Shown: positions 31,950 through 46,529, counted from the first letter of the stretch. The stretch: 64,000 nucleotides of DNA from Stictocephala bisonia (GCA_035578905.1 JAQJVL010000003.1:8950509-9014508), one strand, 5' to 3'. Made by a program: numbers and translations. Notes: generated by a model from the sequence alone, not told the origin.

Positions 31950-32360
31950 ATTATAATTACAATGATTTACGGATGTTGGCGGGAGGGGAGCCCAAGAGGA
32001 ACGTGTTTTTACCGCAATGGCTGCTGTGGGCCTGACGGCTTATTGAGGATTAATTGTTGTAGTTAAGGCTGGGTGGAGGGTAGGGTTGTAAATACTATGA
32101 GTTACGGAAGTTGGTGGGAAGGAATCCCAAGTGGAACATTTTCTCACTACAGTGGCTACATATGGGCCTTAGGCTTACTGAGGAGGGGCTGAGAGTTAAG
32201 GCTGGTAGGAGGGGTGGGCTATAACTTTAATGAGTTACAGATGTTGGTAGGAGGAAGCCAAAGGGAAACACTTTCTTACAAATAAAGGCGGCCTTTAGGC
32301 CTGTCAGATTGTTGATTATTTATTTCTTAAGTAAAATATGGGGGGAGAGGTGGGGATGAA
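31950..32360. repeat. Three diverged ~130-bp tandem units, G-rich
   Basis: Each unit holds 'gagttacggatgttggt' or a variant, 'gggaggggagcccaag', 'accgcaatggctgc' or a variant, 'tgggcctgacggctta' and 'gttaaggctgg'. Units start near 31962, 32098 and 32222. One further unit is at 26391-26510. Confidence 0.75.
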
Positions 32361-34257
32361 TACATATACATGTATAACTAAATAGCACTTGGTAACAGAT
32401 ATGGTGTTTTATTTTTATCACATCCTCGATTGGGAAATAATTAAGTACATATTTTTAATATAATATTCTCTTAGAGATAATTGTAACCCTTTACACATCA
32501 AAAACATTTAAATTATTTCAGAAAATAGTTTTTAATTAAAATTTTCACCGTGTATAATCATTTTTAATTTAACATTTTATAAGTCACAAATTAATAAAAC
32601 AATATGGTTGTAAGTATAAAACATACTTACTAAAAAATAACGCATCCATACGGTCAAATATAACTTGAAATCACTTGTACTGTACATAAATTAACGGTAA
32701 ATTATAGAATTATAAAAGTAGAGTGATCATAGATACTATAATTATTTTAACGGTTTTGCACATTTTTATTCCTCAGAGTCCACATCAGTTAATGCAAAAG
32801 GTTATATTTGAAACTTCCATTGATTTCTAGGTAAGGAAAACACTCTTTACTGATCATGATCGGTATTTTGCTAAATAAAATTCTTAAAACCCTTTCTTAC
32901 CTGATAAAAGAGCTAGGCACTGAGTAATCATCAATTACATTTATTTATTTATTTTTTCTTGAATAGTCCAAAATGAATGTAGCTGACATTAGTTATAACG
33001 GCTTGGAAGATGTAATAAACACAATTTATTATAACTATAGAACAAACTCGTTTTTATTAGTTTTTGATAAATTAGTTAATATTTTATTTTTATGATTAAA
33101 AATATTTTAGGTTTATGATTAAAGTATATTTGCCGGCTAAAATAACTTCTCTATTTCGTTGAATTAACTAAATCATCAATATTATTCTATATACCAGATA
33201 TGGAAACTATTAATGCTATACGTACGTTTGCTGAATGCTAGAAACATAATTACGATAAAAGTTAAACATTTACATAATAAAACACAAGCAGAGTATTAAA
33301 GAAAAACAAATGAGTACTAGTAACGTTTACACGATTTGAATAAAATATTTAGAATTTAAAATTCCATGTTGCAAGACAATTAAAAACATAAAAACATTCA
33401 ATCTCAATCATTGCTCTCTAATTTGTTAATTACGTGTAATACTTTTAATATCCTGATCATAAATAAATCAAGTTAGTTTTGCCTTAGAACTTGATTTAAG
33501 TAAAAATAAAAAATAAAAATAACAGATGAATACTAAAAATGTGTTAATATTATTAATAAATGAGTAGGTAGATATTAACAACTTACGTGTATGGGTGGTT
33601 CGGATGGTCATAACCAACTTTATAGCAATAAATCTTTATTGTCTCATCAACTGTTGGGTGCCGGTATAGAGGAGTATTTTGTGAGTTACTGGACAGAAGA
33701 CAGTTTGTGACTTACTATTGGTGTGTCGATCTCCTCGAATACTCTAAAACCCTAAGGGAATGGCTCGTGCCTTCAGAGCAATAAAATCATAAACTTGGTC
33801 GGCTTTTTTCACAGAAAACCAATGTTTTCAGGCTGACATTCGTTTTTACTCGTGTACTCCCTCGCACCCTCGTTCAAGGACCAGGACTTCTGTCCTGTTT
33901 GTGTAGTGTCGATGAGGACAAAGTATGTAATTCCACCGTTTAAATCACGTGTTATTGATTAGCTGATGGATGTAACAAGAAATATTCAATTTGTAACATG
34001 AAATAGCAAGCTTGTTTAGACCATTTATTATAGATATGGTATAAACATCCGAAACAATTTTCCAGAGACGCCGTCATTTCAATTACTATTCATAACACTG
34101 TGACATTTCTGGACTCCAGAGAACTAGAAGTGATATTACTTCTAAGGCTGATTGACCTTTTCAAGAACCTGTCACTTCAATACAACTTAAAGTAGCGCCC
34201 TTTTTATATTTTAACTTTAAGTTTTGTTGCATTTCTAAAAAGTATTTATATTTTTGA
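32361..34257. other. Mostly AT-rich intergenic DNA, nothing recognised
   Basis: A less AT-rich, apparently unique patch lies at 33590-33930 but has no frame or repeat I can name. No gene is supported. Confidence 0.5.
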
Positions 34258-34740
34258 TTTCGAATGCTTTGAACGTTTAAGAAACAAACACAAATTTTCT
34301 AAAGGTATAACAAACTCCATCTTCAGGTGTACTTACTAACTTAGCCTACACCGAAAACAATTTTTTTTCTTAACCCATACTAAACCAGAAAAGACTTAAT
34401 AATACATGCTAGATACTAAAAATTACTGTTGAAAGTCAAAAGTTCTTAAAAACCTATCACACATAACATAATTATATTAAATATAATTCACAATATGAAA
34501 TGCAAAATATGAAATTCAGCCAACAAAACACAGAGCAAGTTAACAAATAGACCAAATACACAATGATATACAAAAATAAATGCAAAATATGAAAAAAATC
34601 AACAGAGCATATAACAGGTTTTTAAACAGACAAAATATTCAATGAGATACGAAATAAATGCAAAAATATTTAAAATTTCAAAAAAAAATAGAGCAGGTTA
34701 TTTGCATCATGAACAATCCAATGATAATAAATGACTTTCA
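34258..34740. repeat. Dispersed repeat, copy 2 (inverted relative to 12346-12890)
   Basis: Contains the complements of the parts at 12352-12870, in reverse order: 'aagaaacaaacacaaa', 'cttaacccatactaaa', then three subunits each with 'aaatgcaaaatatga' and 'caaaatattcaatg'-type sequence. The family therefore has at least two copies 22 kb apart in opposite orientation. Confidence 0.75.
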
Positions 34741-34803
34741 AACAACAGTATTTCTATTTCTATGTTTTAGTTATTTTCTGCACTGATTAACTTATTACTC
34801 TCT

Positions 34804-36155
<1,352 letters not shown>

Positions 36156-36216
<61 letters not shown>
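36156..36216. repeat. (TA)n microsatellite
   Basis: About 30 uninterrupted TA units. Confidence 0.97.
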
Positions 36217-36221
<5 letters not shown>

Positions 36222-36971
36222 CATCAACTTATGTAACAAGTATGGATGAACTTAATACAATTTTCATATAAAATAAATTTCACTTTAATTAATATATTTA
36301 CAATTGTTTATCGTAAATAATACTTCCCGTAAGACACATGTATACTTTGTATACTTTCGTATACAAAGTTTTGAACATTTTCTTTATTCGAAGTAGAAAA
36401 GATTCTGATTATAATTTTTTCACATGTAAATTACGTAATTCATCACACTTTTTTTACCTAAGCCAACACATACTTTTTTACTGAAATTTGAAATGTTTTA
36501 ATTGCAAGAATTTAATATACTACCCAGGAATATAAGGAACGCAAACTCTGTTACTTTCTTCAAAAATAAAGTTAGGAAATTTAGGAAATAGTTATATCTA
36601 ATTGAAAATATCGATTGAAAATTTGTTTAGAGTCGATAAGTAATTTTTTTGCTATTTTTTACAAAAACGCATGGCTGTTCTGAGGGTTCCTTAGAGGAAA
36701 TAGATTTATTTGGTTGGTTGGTTTATGGCTAACTACTATTTAGAATATAGTAACTGCCATAGTAACAACATTGTTATTTTTTCATAATATTTAGTCTGTA
36801 TGTAATATAATATTAGACAAAGATAGAGTAATGTATTGTTTTAAATTATCTAGATTATCGTATTGATTATTGATTATTATTATTTATTTGCTTGATGTTA
36901 TTACTAGAAATTTTTAAATTATAGGTAATTTTTGTTGCATTTGTTTTTGTGATTGGATGATTGATTGTGCG

Positions 36972-36973
36972 GC

Positions 36974-37004
<31 letters not shown>

Positions 37005-37009
37005 TGTGT
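36972..37009. repeat. (CG)n-(TG)n alternating purine-pyrimidine tract
   Basis: About eight CG units run directly into about ten TG units. Such alternation favours Z-DNA (known property). The CG part is striking in an AT-rich genome. Confidence 0.97.
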
Positions 37010-38397
37010 TAGGGCATGATACTGTGTAAATTTTATTTGAGTTCGTGTTGGGTCATATGGTTTGGACGTGCGTTTTGCCACACATATAGGGTTGTCGTGA
37101 ATATTTGTTTTTTAAGGCGAAATTTTGTTTTCAAAATGTGTTGAATTATAGGTCCCACGAAAAACAGCGATGAAGATATGTATTTCTTTTAAAATTTTGT
37201 ATTGCTAATATCTCTGTTCCTAAATGTTGAAAATATATACAGAATAAGCCTTTTTAGTACTTTTTCAAGATCTCATTGAAATGAGTTCTTTCAGCAATTT
37301 TCTTTACTAGTTGCTGTTTAAGAGGGGAATATCCAACGTTGATAATGAAACGAAATGTGACTTAAACTAACAAGCTTAGAGATCTTCTACATAATGAACA
37401 CTTCACATTCTATGGGCGGATCTAGTTAGAAACTGGCAAATATATTTCTACACTTTAAGTATAAATAAAACTAAATGGTGCGTAGGGCGGGTAGTGTGAG
37501 AGAGAAGGAGAACCTCCCCCACCACAATTCTCCGCCAGTGGAAGGGACACTGCGAGGTACAGTTACGTCCGAAAGTGGGACTTTTAATGGGAACTGACTG
37601 CTGTATTATTTATATCCAGTTCATAATTCACTATCATTGAATTTTTTTATTGCTGTTTAAAATTATATTTAGTTTTCTTTAAAATATATTTTTACAGTTT
37701 TAGTATATTAAGTCACATAAATGAGAATGAAAAGAAATAATAATTGTAACGTGGTTGGCACTTTAATTATATAAACTTGTTTGTTTAGTGATAAAAACGT
37801 TTTACATTTATAATTTAAACGTTATGATTAATTAAAAATATGGATTACAATTTATAATATATTTCATTTTCTAATTTACATTATAACGATGAATTACATT
37901 TATTCAGCACTATACAAGATCTAAAAAATGCGGCAAGTAGAAGGAAAATTAGAAATGCTAGAGTACAGACTGTAAATTGTCAGTTTAATTTGCGTGTGGA
38001 AGATATAATTTGTTACACACGCTAATAAACTACTAAAACCGGATAATAAACATGTTTAGTTACACGGAAGTAAATAATAATTTAAACCCGGAAACATCAG
38101 TGAGTTTGATACACACTAACAAAGTATAGCATAGCTATGGAAACATTAATATTTTAATGAACTTAAAGAACACGGGAATTTTTCAAAGGCTTATTGAACA
38201 TTGTACTTAACTGCTTGATTTTATTGTAATAGCGTATAATTTGAAATTAAAGATAAACATTAATGCCATTTACACATTTAGGTTGGCAGGATTTAATTTC
38301 TTGAAGCACATTTGTTGCCTATGAACAGTATATAATGCTGGACATAGACACCAGTGCCATTATATATCTCACTAATTAAGTTTATGAATAGTTAGGG
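37010..38397. other. Intergenic DNA, nothing recognised
   Basis: A GC-richer patch lies at 37475-37575, without frame or repeat. No gene is supported. Confidence 0.5.
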
Positions 38398-38500
38398 CGT
38401 GTGGAGCCAAAAACCGTAAAATGTATAGCCCATAACATTAATGTAATGCCAATGTGGCCGCCCTTCCCATGTTTAGCTCTTGGCTTCATTTCGGCTCATT
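38398..38500. repeat. Dispersed repeat, copy 2 of 22550-22640
   Basis: Shares 'gtgtgga', 'cgtaaaatgtatag', 'cataa', 'atgtgg', 'cgccc' and 'ttcccatgt' in order. Confidence 0.65.
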
Positions 38501-38927
38501 TTCTGTCTTTTTTAACTGCCCGGTATTCTCTGATATTTATTATTTTACTAATATTTCTTGATTCATTTGAGTCGTAATTAAGTGTATAAATCCAAACCAA
38601 TAAAGAGGTATTTAAATAAATTTAAAACGTATACATTTATATAAAGAAATATATTTGGTAGTACGATGAATAAATTAATATTTGAGAAATAATTAGTTCA
38701 AGACATGTAACATATTTAATGTAGAACCTGAAATTTTTTAATTAAATGGTAACATTTTGAAAAACGAGATATTAGAGGGAGTAATTATATAGAAAAGGGG
38801 CCTTGTACATTTTTTTATGAACATTTTTTAGTATTAAAAAAAGAACACATTTTTAGTAGGTGATTTATGGCAAGAGTTTTTATATCAAATCATACTTAAG
38901 CGGAAATGAGCTAGTTTTGTGAGGATA

Positions 38928-39165
38928 TATCTAGGTTGGGTATTGATAAGTTAGGTTTGTTTGGATTAGGTTAGGTTTGGATCTATAGGTTTCTGTTGTA
39001 GGTAAGGTTAGGTTTTTTTAGGTTAACCTGGTTTCTAAGATTAGTTTTCATTAACATAACCCAATAAAACCTAAATTAAACTAACCAAACAAATCCATCC
39101 AAACTTAACATAACCGAACCTAATAAAACTTAAGCTAACAATACTCAACCTAGGCCTATCCTAAC
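38928..39165. repeat. Inverted repeat made of degenerate TTAGG-like sequence
   Basis: The left arm is G/T-rich ('ggattaggttaggtttgg') and the right arm is C/A-rich ('ccaaacttaacataaccg'); aligned as complements, they match in order over about 95 bp. The centre is near 39030-39045 ('ttaggttaacctgg'). Confidence 0.65.
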
Positions 39166-39651
39166 ATAATATTTTTGGGTAAACAAATAGTTTTCAGTTT
39201 TTTCTAGCTTTCGTAATTTTTCCTTCTTTTGCACTGAAAGAAAAACGATTGTAATCCTGTTTCTTAATTATTAATGTACTCTGAAGAAAAATTTGTCAAA
39301 AAATAACAAACCTCCTGTTCATAAAAATACTACTTTATTTAATATGATTAAGCTCAAAAATACAAACAACAAAAAATGCAAACAAATCTTATTTAATAAA
39401 ATCTTTATGAATACAGTTTTAAATCAAATTAGTAATGTAAAATTACGGGAGGATAACGGATATGTTTGATAAGTCTAATGGGTGTAAAAGATAATGCAAA
39501 GTGCAAGTATTTGTAAAAGTTATCATAAAATGCTAAATCTAACTACACTTCAAAATTAAATTTTCACTTAACAATATTATTAATATAAATTTGTGCAATA
39601 CTGTCATCCAATTAAAAATATATTCTTATTAGTAAATTATCAATTTATGGT

Positions 39652-39830
39652 ATCGGTGTAGTGGCTCAGTGGCTGAGGCGTCGGACTATGGGGAACAAGG
39701 TCCAAGGATTGAATCCCCAACCGAGCTAACGATTACTGGTTCACTCGTTGAACAAAGTAGAATAAAGTTCACACACAGGCCTGCAGGCCCATGTGTACTG
39801 GCGAGTGAAGTTTAAAAATACAATAAAATA
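39652..39830 (+). mobile_element. tRNA-derived SINE-like element
   Basis: Starts 'gtatcggtgtagtggctcag' with an A-box-like 'gtggctcagtggctgagg' and, about 35 bp on, a B-box-like 'aggattgaatcccc'. An unrelated body follows and ends in an A-rich 'aaaatacaataaaataaaa' tail. The arms do not close a tRNA cloverleaf, so it is not a tRNA gene. Confidence 0.62.
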
Positions 39831-39989
39831 AAAACATAGATTAACCGTTTGTTTTCAACGCGTGTTACTAAATAAAACATTACTAATATTCACTAGATAT
39901 GGTAAAAAGGATTGTTAGTATTTTCCCATCATTTCGTGAAGAAAACCTACACGACTTTGTACAAGTAATTTTCAAATACTAAATCTAAA

Positions 39990-40565
39990 TTATATCTAAT
40001 CCTATATATTAAAACAATCGGGTCATTTAGTTCACTCAATTTCTGAACTTATTAATTGAGCGATTTTGATGAATTACTTTTTATTCTAAAGGTAATGTTG
40101 TTTTCTAAGTCCTAACAGAGCTAGATTTTTTTTAATTCCCGTAGGTTTTTGTCCTACACCACGTCAAAGTTGCAATGTTATTCTTATGGAGATTAATTTT
40201 AATTGACCAGCTGGTGACATAACATATTTTAAATGGTCCAAATAAGTTGTTAAGTTCAACATAGAGAGCAGCACAGTAAAATATCAAGTTAATTATAAAA
40301 GAGCGAATATATGTCTGTCTGCGTGTATCATCTTAGTAATACAATTGGTTTTTTGTAGTTATTATACTATAAATAGAGTGCAAATCAAGTGCAGTGAGTG
40401 AGCTACTGTAAATTAATTTAAATAATATAAGTTTACTTAATATAGTTTAATTAATAATATATGCAGTCCAAAAGTGATATGCCAAGGCTGAAGGCCGAGG
40501 CGTCACGAGCGCAGCTCGTGACGGGTTTAGGACGCGTATCGTACAGGGGTGTCCCCTAGCACATC
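39990..40565 (+). mobile_element. Helitron/Helentron-like non-autonomous remnant
   Basis: The left side has 'tcctatatattaaaacaatc' and, further in, 'atatatgtctgtctgcgtgt', phrases I associate with 5' regions of insect Helitrons. The right side has the hairpin 'gtcacgagcgcagctcgtgac' split as a 9-bp stem with a GCA loop (40502-40522), next to 'aggctgaaggccgaggc'. A hairpin near the 3' end is typical. No Rep/helicase is present and the exact ends are not fixed. Confidence 0.4.
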
Positions 40566-43400
40566 ATTAAAAAAGATAGAACATTAAAATACTCCTAAAA
40601 ACACAAAAATCTTGCATGAGTGAAATCATCAACGTTATCCGAATCCACCATGATAGAACAAAATCAAAATGTTCTTTTAGTGATCAAGATGTGACGGCGC
40701 TGGATAGGCAATCTGACTACAGGACTCCTCTACCCGTGTATGTTAATTGCCTACACAGTGCCTAGTAAACTATAATATTGTACTTTGAGGTATTTTAAAA
40801 AAACTTATAAACTATAGTCTAATGCATACTAAATAATATTGGCATTATTATATTAAAGTAAGGAGGGAATATAGGACTAAAAAGTCTTCTCTTCCTATTG
40901 ACCCTAGCATTTATAGAGTGGTAATTACATTAAGCCTACGTGCTATCCTGAAAACACAAGTACTTTATTAAAAGTAATTGTTTTCTCTCACCCCTTTTTT
41001 CCTAAAATAATAAAAATATCGTGTAGGGTTTCCCCACAAAATTATGGGAAGAGTACAACAGTCCTTTTCTACAGTATATAAAAAAAACTCCATCATTACT
41101 AAATTTAAATATCAAAATTTTGATGGTTATTTATTTATCAAAAGCAATCTCCAAATGCAATCGAAGGGGATACGGGTAGTTCCATGTAGCAGCCCCATGT
41201 GGTTACAGCCCTATCTGATGGTAAACCTCACCTTTACATTCGGAAACCACAGTCGTGAGGAGGGTCTTTGTGACAGGGAATACATTTGTATGAAAGGCTT
41301 TATTGACGTACATGAGTTTTTGATTATACACGATTGTTGTTCATTAACCAAACAGTGAATCACACGTTATAAATGATGAAAGACCTCGATAAAATGTTAA
41401 ATATGTAATAAAGTTACTAAAAAATGATTACTTTGTTCGTTTTAACAACTACGAAACAGGTTTTAATTATATTATTAATATATAAAAAAGTCGTACACCA
41501 CAATAAACAAAATTACAATGTTCTTCAAGCCACAAATAATCACGACACAATATTTAATAAAATTATAAAACTAAAAAATAATCCAGTATTTATAAAGTAA
41601 TGAATAGTATATTCATACAAATTTTAGCTCAATATTTCTAAATACAATAAATATCATGAATCGAACCTGAACAAATGATAAAAAATGTTTGAAATGGTCA
41701 ATAAAAATTTAAAAATATTACACACATTATTAATGAGTTATAGTTATAGGTGTATTAGTTATCAATAATCTTTAAAAAAATTAATAAAAACTTCCTATGA
41801 ATAAGAAAGAAGATAGTAATAATAAGAATAATCTCGAGATTATTTTAATAACTTCTTCAGATAAATACGTGTTATTTGTATTGTAATCTATGATTTTCAA
41901 TAATTTTATACGTACTTTAAATATTATTTATTTACTGTTAGATAATTTTTATTAATATCTTTTAATAGCACAGGCTTTTAATTCAATAATCAGTATTTGA
42001 ATGGTTGTTATGTTTTTTAGAGTTACTTATTTTCTAGTTGTTGTTAATAAATTATTGTAAATTATTAAATCTTAACCGTTTAAAAGTTTACCTTTGTTGT
42101 TTATTTTTCCTGTATTTGATATTTTAGAATTTGAATATTACCTTAGTCCTGATATCCCAGTAATTCGTATACTTGTATGCATCTTTATATGTTTGTATTC
42201 TGTTACTTTTAATCATATGTGATTTGATATTTTGTTTTCATGTATAACGTCTGTTGTCAGTCATGTTCATCTGTTGTAACTCACCTAAATTTTTTGTTTG
42301 ATGTATTCTTCTTTGTTCTCTTTGTTATAAATAGGTCTTAGTACGTCGTTTTCACACACGAATTTAGTCACTAGATTAGTTGTGATTTTTTCATGCTATT
42401 TCTGTTGTAATTAGAACGAAGTATTTTGATAGTCAAACAAATATCTCATCACGTTGTGTGTTGTAAGGTGGGGAAAGCTGAATGAGACTGCCCGTTAAAT
42501 TGTAAGTTAAAGGGTGAATGGTAAAGCAACAACTACGTTTAGATAATTCTGGATTACATTTCCAAATTTCCATGTCAAAGTATTATTATTATCTTTTCAT
42601 TAATTTAGCTTTCTAAATTGTATTCAGGCCTTATTTCATTGATTGTATAAATGTTTTAGTGGAAAAAAATGAATAATTAAATTGCCTTCACAACCATAAT
42701 GTTATTTTTGGACAGCATTAAAACTCAAATATTTATTTGTGCTTTCATTTTCCTAAAATTAAACATTTTCTAACTCTCCAACTAATTTTTATTTGAATAC
42801 ACACAGCTGTTCTAAATACTTCCGGTTAGTTATTTATACTCTTGGGTCTTAGATAAGATGATACAATTCTGCATTATACTTTTATGACGTAACTTCCAAA
42901 GCATGCTTTGAGACATTATCTAAACCGATCGTTTTCTCCCTTTTCGACAGTAAAAGCCGTCCGTAATGGGGGGGGGGGGGCAAGGTTCATTATCGTTAGC
43001 TACAACTGCCGCTTACTCTATGTCGTTCTACTCAAACAAAGTTAGGGTTAACTCAAGTATTAAATCGATCTTACACTTGCAATATTGTGCTCTTTGTAAT
43101 AAAAGTATAAAGTTTCGTTGTATGGAACCTCATTTAAACTAAGTTGACCATTTATACTATTTGTTCAACATTAATACTATTTAATCAATTTAATACTATT
43201 GAACATATAAATCTAGAATTATTTACCCAGTGTTTCCAGTGAAATAGTTTTATCACATGAAATATTGAATTAGTACCTAAACTATTGTATATATGCTAGA
43301 TTTTATACAGATATTATATACTGTATGTTGAAGTGTATCGTTTAGTTTAAATACTTTGGTTTAATGAACTAGTGGTTAGTTACGTTGAGTGATTTTTAAT
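40566..43400. other. AT-rich intergenic DNA, nothing recognised apart from a G13 run
   Basis: A 104-codon plus-strand frame at 41044-41358 spans a patch ('gggtagttccatgtagcagc', 'gatggtaaacctcac') that looks repeat-derived; no domain. There is a pure G run of 13 at 42968-42980. Confidence 0.5.
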
Positions 43401-43414
43401 TTTCATGTTGATGG

Positions 43415-44030
43415 AAACTTGGTGCCATTGAGAGTTACCAACTTGAAGCTCGGGCAAGTAATCAACTCGATTCCAATTTAAGTAACCACCTTGATGCCAT
43501 GGCAAGTTGGCAGTTTGAAGCAATTTCAAGTTACCATCTTTATGCCAAGGAAAGTTACCATCTTGATGACATGACAAGTTACCAATTTGATGCCATAGCA
43601 AGTTGGCAGTTTGAAGCAATTTCAATTTACCATCTTCATGCCAAGGGAAGTTACCATCTTGATGCCATGGCAAGTTACCAATTTGATGCCATGGCAAGTT
43701 GGTAGTTTGAAGCAATTCCAAGTTACCATCGTGATGATATGACAAGTTACCAATTTGATGCCATGGTAAGTTGGCAGTTTGAAGCAATTTCAAGTTACCA
43801 TCGTGATGACATGACAAGTTACCAATTTGATGCCATGGTAAGTAGGCAGTTTGAAGCAATTTCAAGTTACCATCGTGATGACATGACAAGTTACCAATTT
43901 GATGCCATGGCAAGTTGGCAGTTTGAAGCAATTTCAATTTACCATCTGTATGCCAAGGGAAGTTACCATCTTGATGCCATGGCAAGTTAGCAATTTGATG
44001 CCAAGAAAAGTTGGTAACTTGATGAATTTA
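43415..44030. repeat. 24-bp minisatellite with 72-bp higher-order unit
   Basis: Basic units such as 'caagttaccatcttgatgcc' plus four bases repeat about 25 times. They group in threes ('caagttaccaatttgatgcc', 'caagttggcagtttgaagca', 'caagttaccatcgtgatgac'), giving 72 bp. Since 24 is a multiple of three, frames stay open on both strands: 201 codons on minus (43985-43380), 68 and 83 on plus. No start context or domain suggests a real protein. Confidence 0.93.
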
Positions 44031-46085
44031 CCTCAGTAGTAAATAAGTAAATACCTTTTGCTACAATTGGTTGACAGCAGTAAGTGGCTCTTAGCTTCAG
44101 GCTCCCAGTTTTCCCCCATTACATAATGACATTTATAAACTAATGTAAATGGAACATTGATTTCTTATCATTAAGAAGACAACCCAAAACTACTGAATTC
44201 TAACAATATTTTCAAATAATTCGCACCGAGTTTCAACAACACATGATATATTAAGATATACTTATGTGGTAGTATTTCTAGGTAAAGTTTAAAAATGAAA
44301 GTACAGACCCATATTATACGTTTTATAGACTTACATAGTCATGTGGTACGTAGCTATCTATATATTACATAGCTTAGTAGGAGCTTCTAGTTAAGAGAGT
44401 TTAAATAAATTACATACTTTTTTTAATTAAAACTAATCAATTAGTTATTACTGTCACTAATAAACTGGTGTGATTGATTAACCAGCTGGTACAATGTATC
44501 ACTTTTGATTTATAGTTCCACGTCATAATAACTTGGCCAACTCCTGACTAACTGTCAAGCTGTAACATGTACTTTAAGTAATGGCTTGTCGCGTGTACGT
44601 CAAAGTATCATTTTACATATGTATTTTCTTACATATGTGACACTGACACAGCTTAGTGCTTCCAAGGTGAGGATGAATTATAGTATGATTGTAGGAGAGT
44701 GTGGATGACTTGTGTAGTCCTGTTACTAACTGAGATGTATTTATGCTCAAAACAAGCCAGTTGTTTACAGTTGTTAACATCCCAATATCCAGGCCAACTA
44801 AGGGACATACAGTTTTACATGGAATCCGAAGCACGTAGTAATGGTCTGATTTTTAGCTATCTGACAAGCCTGATACTCAGTTTTCTGCCCTACACAACTG
44901 AGCACTTACTACTGACAGAAAAGAAAGAAGTAGAGGTAGCTTTCTTATGACCGCAGCAAATGCCCAAGTGGCAGTTGTAAATAGATTTAAACTAATGTAT
45001 AGTTTTATACTTACGTAGCAATAATTACTATGTTTATCCTTAAGGATTAAGGAGTATAAAGGTTGCTGGTCCAGACCATCCCCATGGCAAACTGGATAAA
45101 TAACTACTTGACACATTAACTTGACATACATTTAGCACACTATTGCATGCGACCTCTATTTCAATATTATCTGTGCTAACACCACCACATCTACTCACCA
45201 ACATCTCTAATTCAATTCATTAATTAGTATTTTTGCTAGAAATTTTTCATATTTTGGACATAGAGCCATTATTTTGTGAAGTTGTGAGGAGAGAAAATAC
45301 TCTCTTAAATGAAAGCCTTCTTGACATTTCAATGCACTGACCTCACCACGCCCAATGTTAGTCACGCATCGACTAAGTAAATGACTTTCTTTTGAAAATA
45401 TGTAAATTAACTAATTGCAGCGATGCTTTAATTTCTGTTGAAACACACTTTTCGTCCAATAAAACTATCTTTTTAATGTAAGATAGTCAATTCATCTTTA
45501 TTTTCAATTTATTAATTTTAAACAATGTAATTTTTATATTTTTCGATAACCCTGTTTAAGAACTTGAGTAAAATGTTAGAATAATAATAAAACCAAACTG
45601 AATCACTTCACAAAACGTGTTCTCCACGGTGTGTTTGGAATGTGCAAATAATCAAACAAAGCGATGGCATTTATTTTTACTACTCTCTTGACACTCGTTC
45701 AGGTGACGCTGTGTATACGGACCTGTATCTTATATTTATGATATGTTTGTGTACTGTTCCTATCAGCCTTTAGTTCGTACAACCTTCCCCAACATTGACG
45801 TAAACACTGAACAATCCTAAACAATCCTAACACCACAGCCATTTGACAAAGCTGTGACAGGACATAAATTGGCCAGGGTTTAGTGAATATTACAGTATCT
45901 TTTCCTGAAAATTGAAACGGGAAGAATAAACATTCCCAGATTAAAATTCATTTCTTATAACAATCGTTTTAAGAAGCAACCGTTTTTTTCTAAATGTTTC
46001 ACATTGCGCTATGAAACATTTTATATGTTATGTGAAACAAACAAATTTAAAGTTTACTCTAGCTTAAAAATAATAAAGCGTTAAA
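44031..46085. other. Intergenic DNA, nothing recognised
   Basis: Overlapping short frames on both strands at 44613-45131 have no known domain. No gene is supported. Confidence 0.5.
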
Positions 46086-46089
46086 AATA

Positions 46090-46160
46090 ATAATAACCTT
46101 AGTATAACATGACCCTATCTAACATAACCTTACTCTAACATGACCTTACTACTCTTAACA
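46090..46160. repeat. Short imperfect CCTTA/AACATGACC repeats
   Basis: Four loose copies of 'aacatgaccttact' or a variant. Confidence 0.6.
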
Positions 46161-46529
46161 TATTTTGTTATAATAAATAACGCAAGTTATTTATTGTTGT
46201 ATAGCAAACTAATGGAACACAATTACAACCTGAATCTCAAGAAAATAATAATGACAGTAATATTGTGTTGTACTATTAGAATGTATAATACATTTGAAAC
46301 GAAGCTCTCCGTAAGTAATAAAAAAATGATTGAAATGACTCAAAAAGGTCTGGAAGCGTTTAATTCCCTCGGGAATAAAATTCAATTCCCGTTTCATCCA
46401 GGAGATCGATTGGGACCTCCTCCCAATGATTCAATTCAATTATTGAATCCTTCGGGAACTGGGCGTGGTCTTTCCAGCACCTTTGATACGAAAAAACAAT
46501 CTAAAATTATATCTTTTAGGGTGATGTAA
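46140..46529 (+). CDS. Unrecognised 129-codon open frame, doubtful
   Basis: A plus-strand frame from an ATG at 46140. The first 50 residues are hydrophobic and AT-driven. The last 65 or so are more protein-like: mixed composition, a 'PFHPGDRLGPPPND' stretch and 'NPSGTGRGLSS'. The GC content rises locally at 46330-46490. I recognise no family. A 'gtaagt' at 46311 would be a fair splice donor but falls inside the frame. It could be a decayed transposon exon or chance; there is no promoter, partner exon or neighbour to support a gene. Confidence 0.15.
   Translation: MTLLLLTYFVIINNASYLLLYSKLMEHNYNLNLKKIIMTVILCCTIRMYNTFETKLSVSNKKMIEMTQKGLEAFNSLGNKIQFPFHPGDRLGPPPNDSIQLLNPSGTGRGLSSTFDTKKQSKIISFRVM

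Noticed and set aside
39652..39760. tRNA gene
   Set aside because: A- and B-box-like motifs are present but acceptor and anticodon stems do not pair; followed by a SINE-like body and A-rich tail.
43380..43985. 201-codon repeat protein
   Set aside because: The 24-bp minisatellite keeps frames open on both strands; no start context, exon structure or domain.
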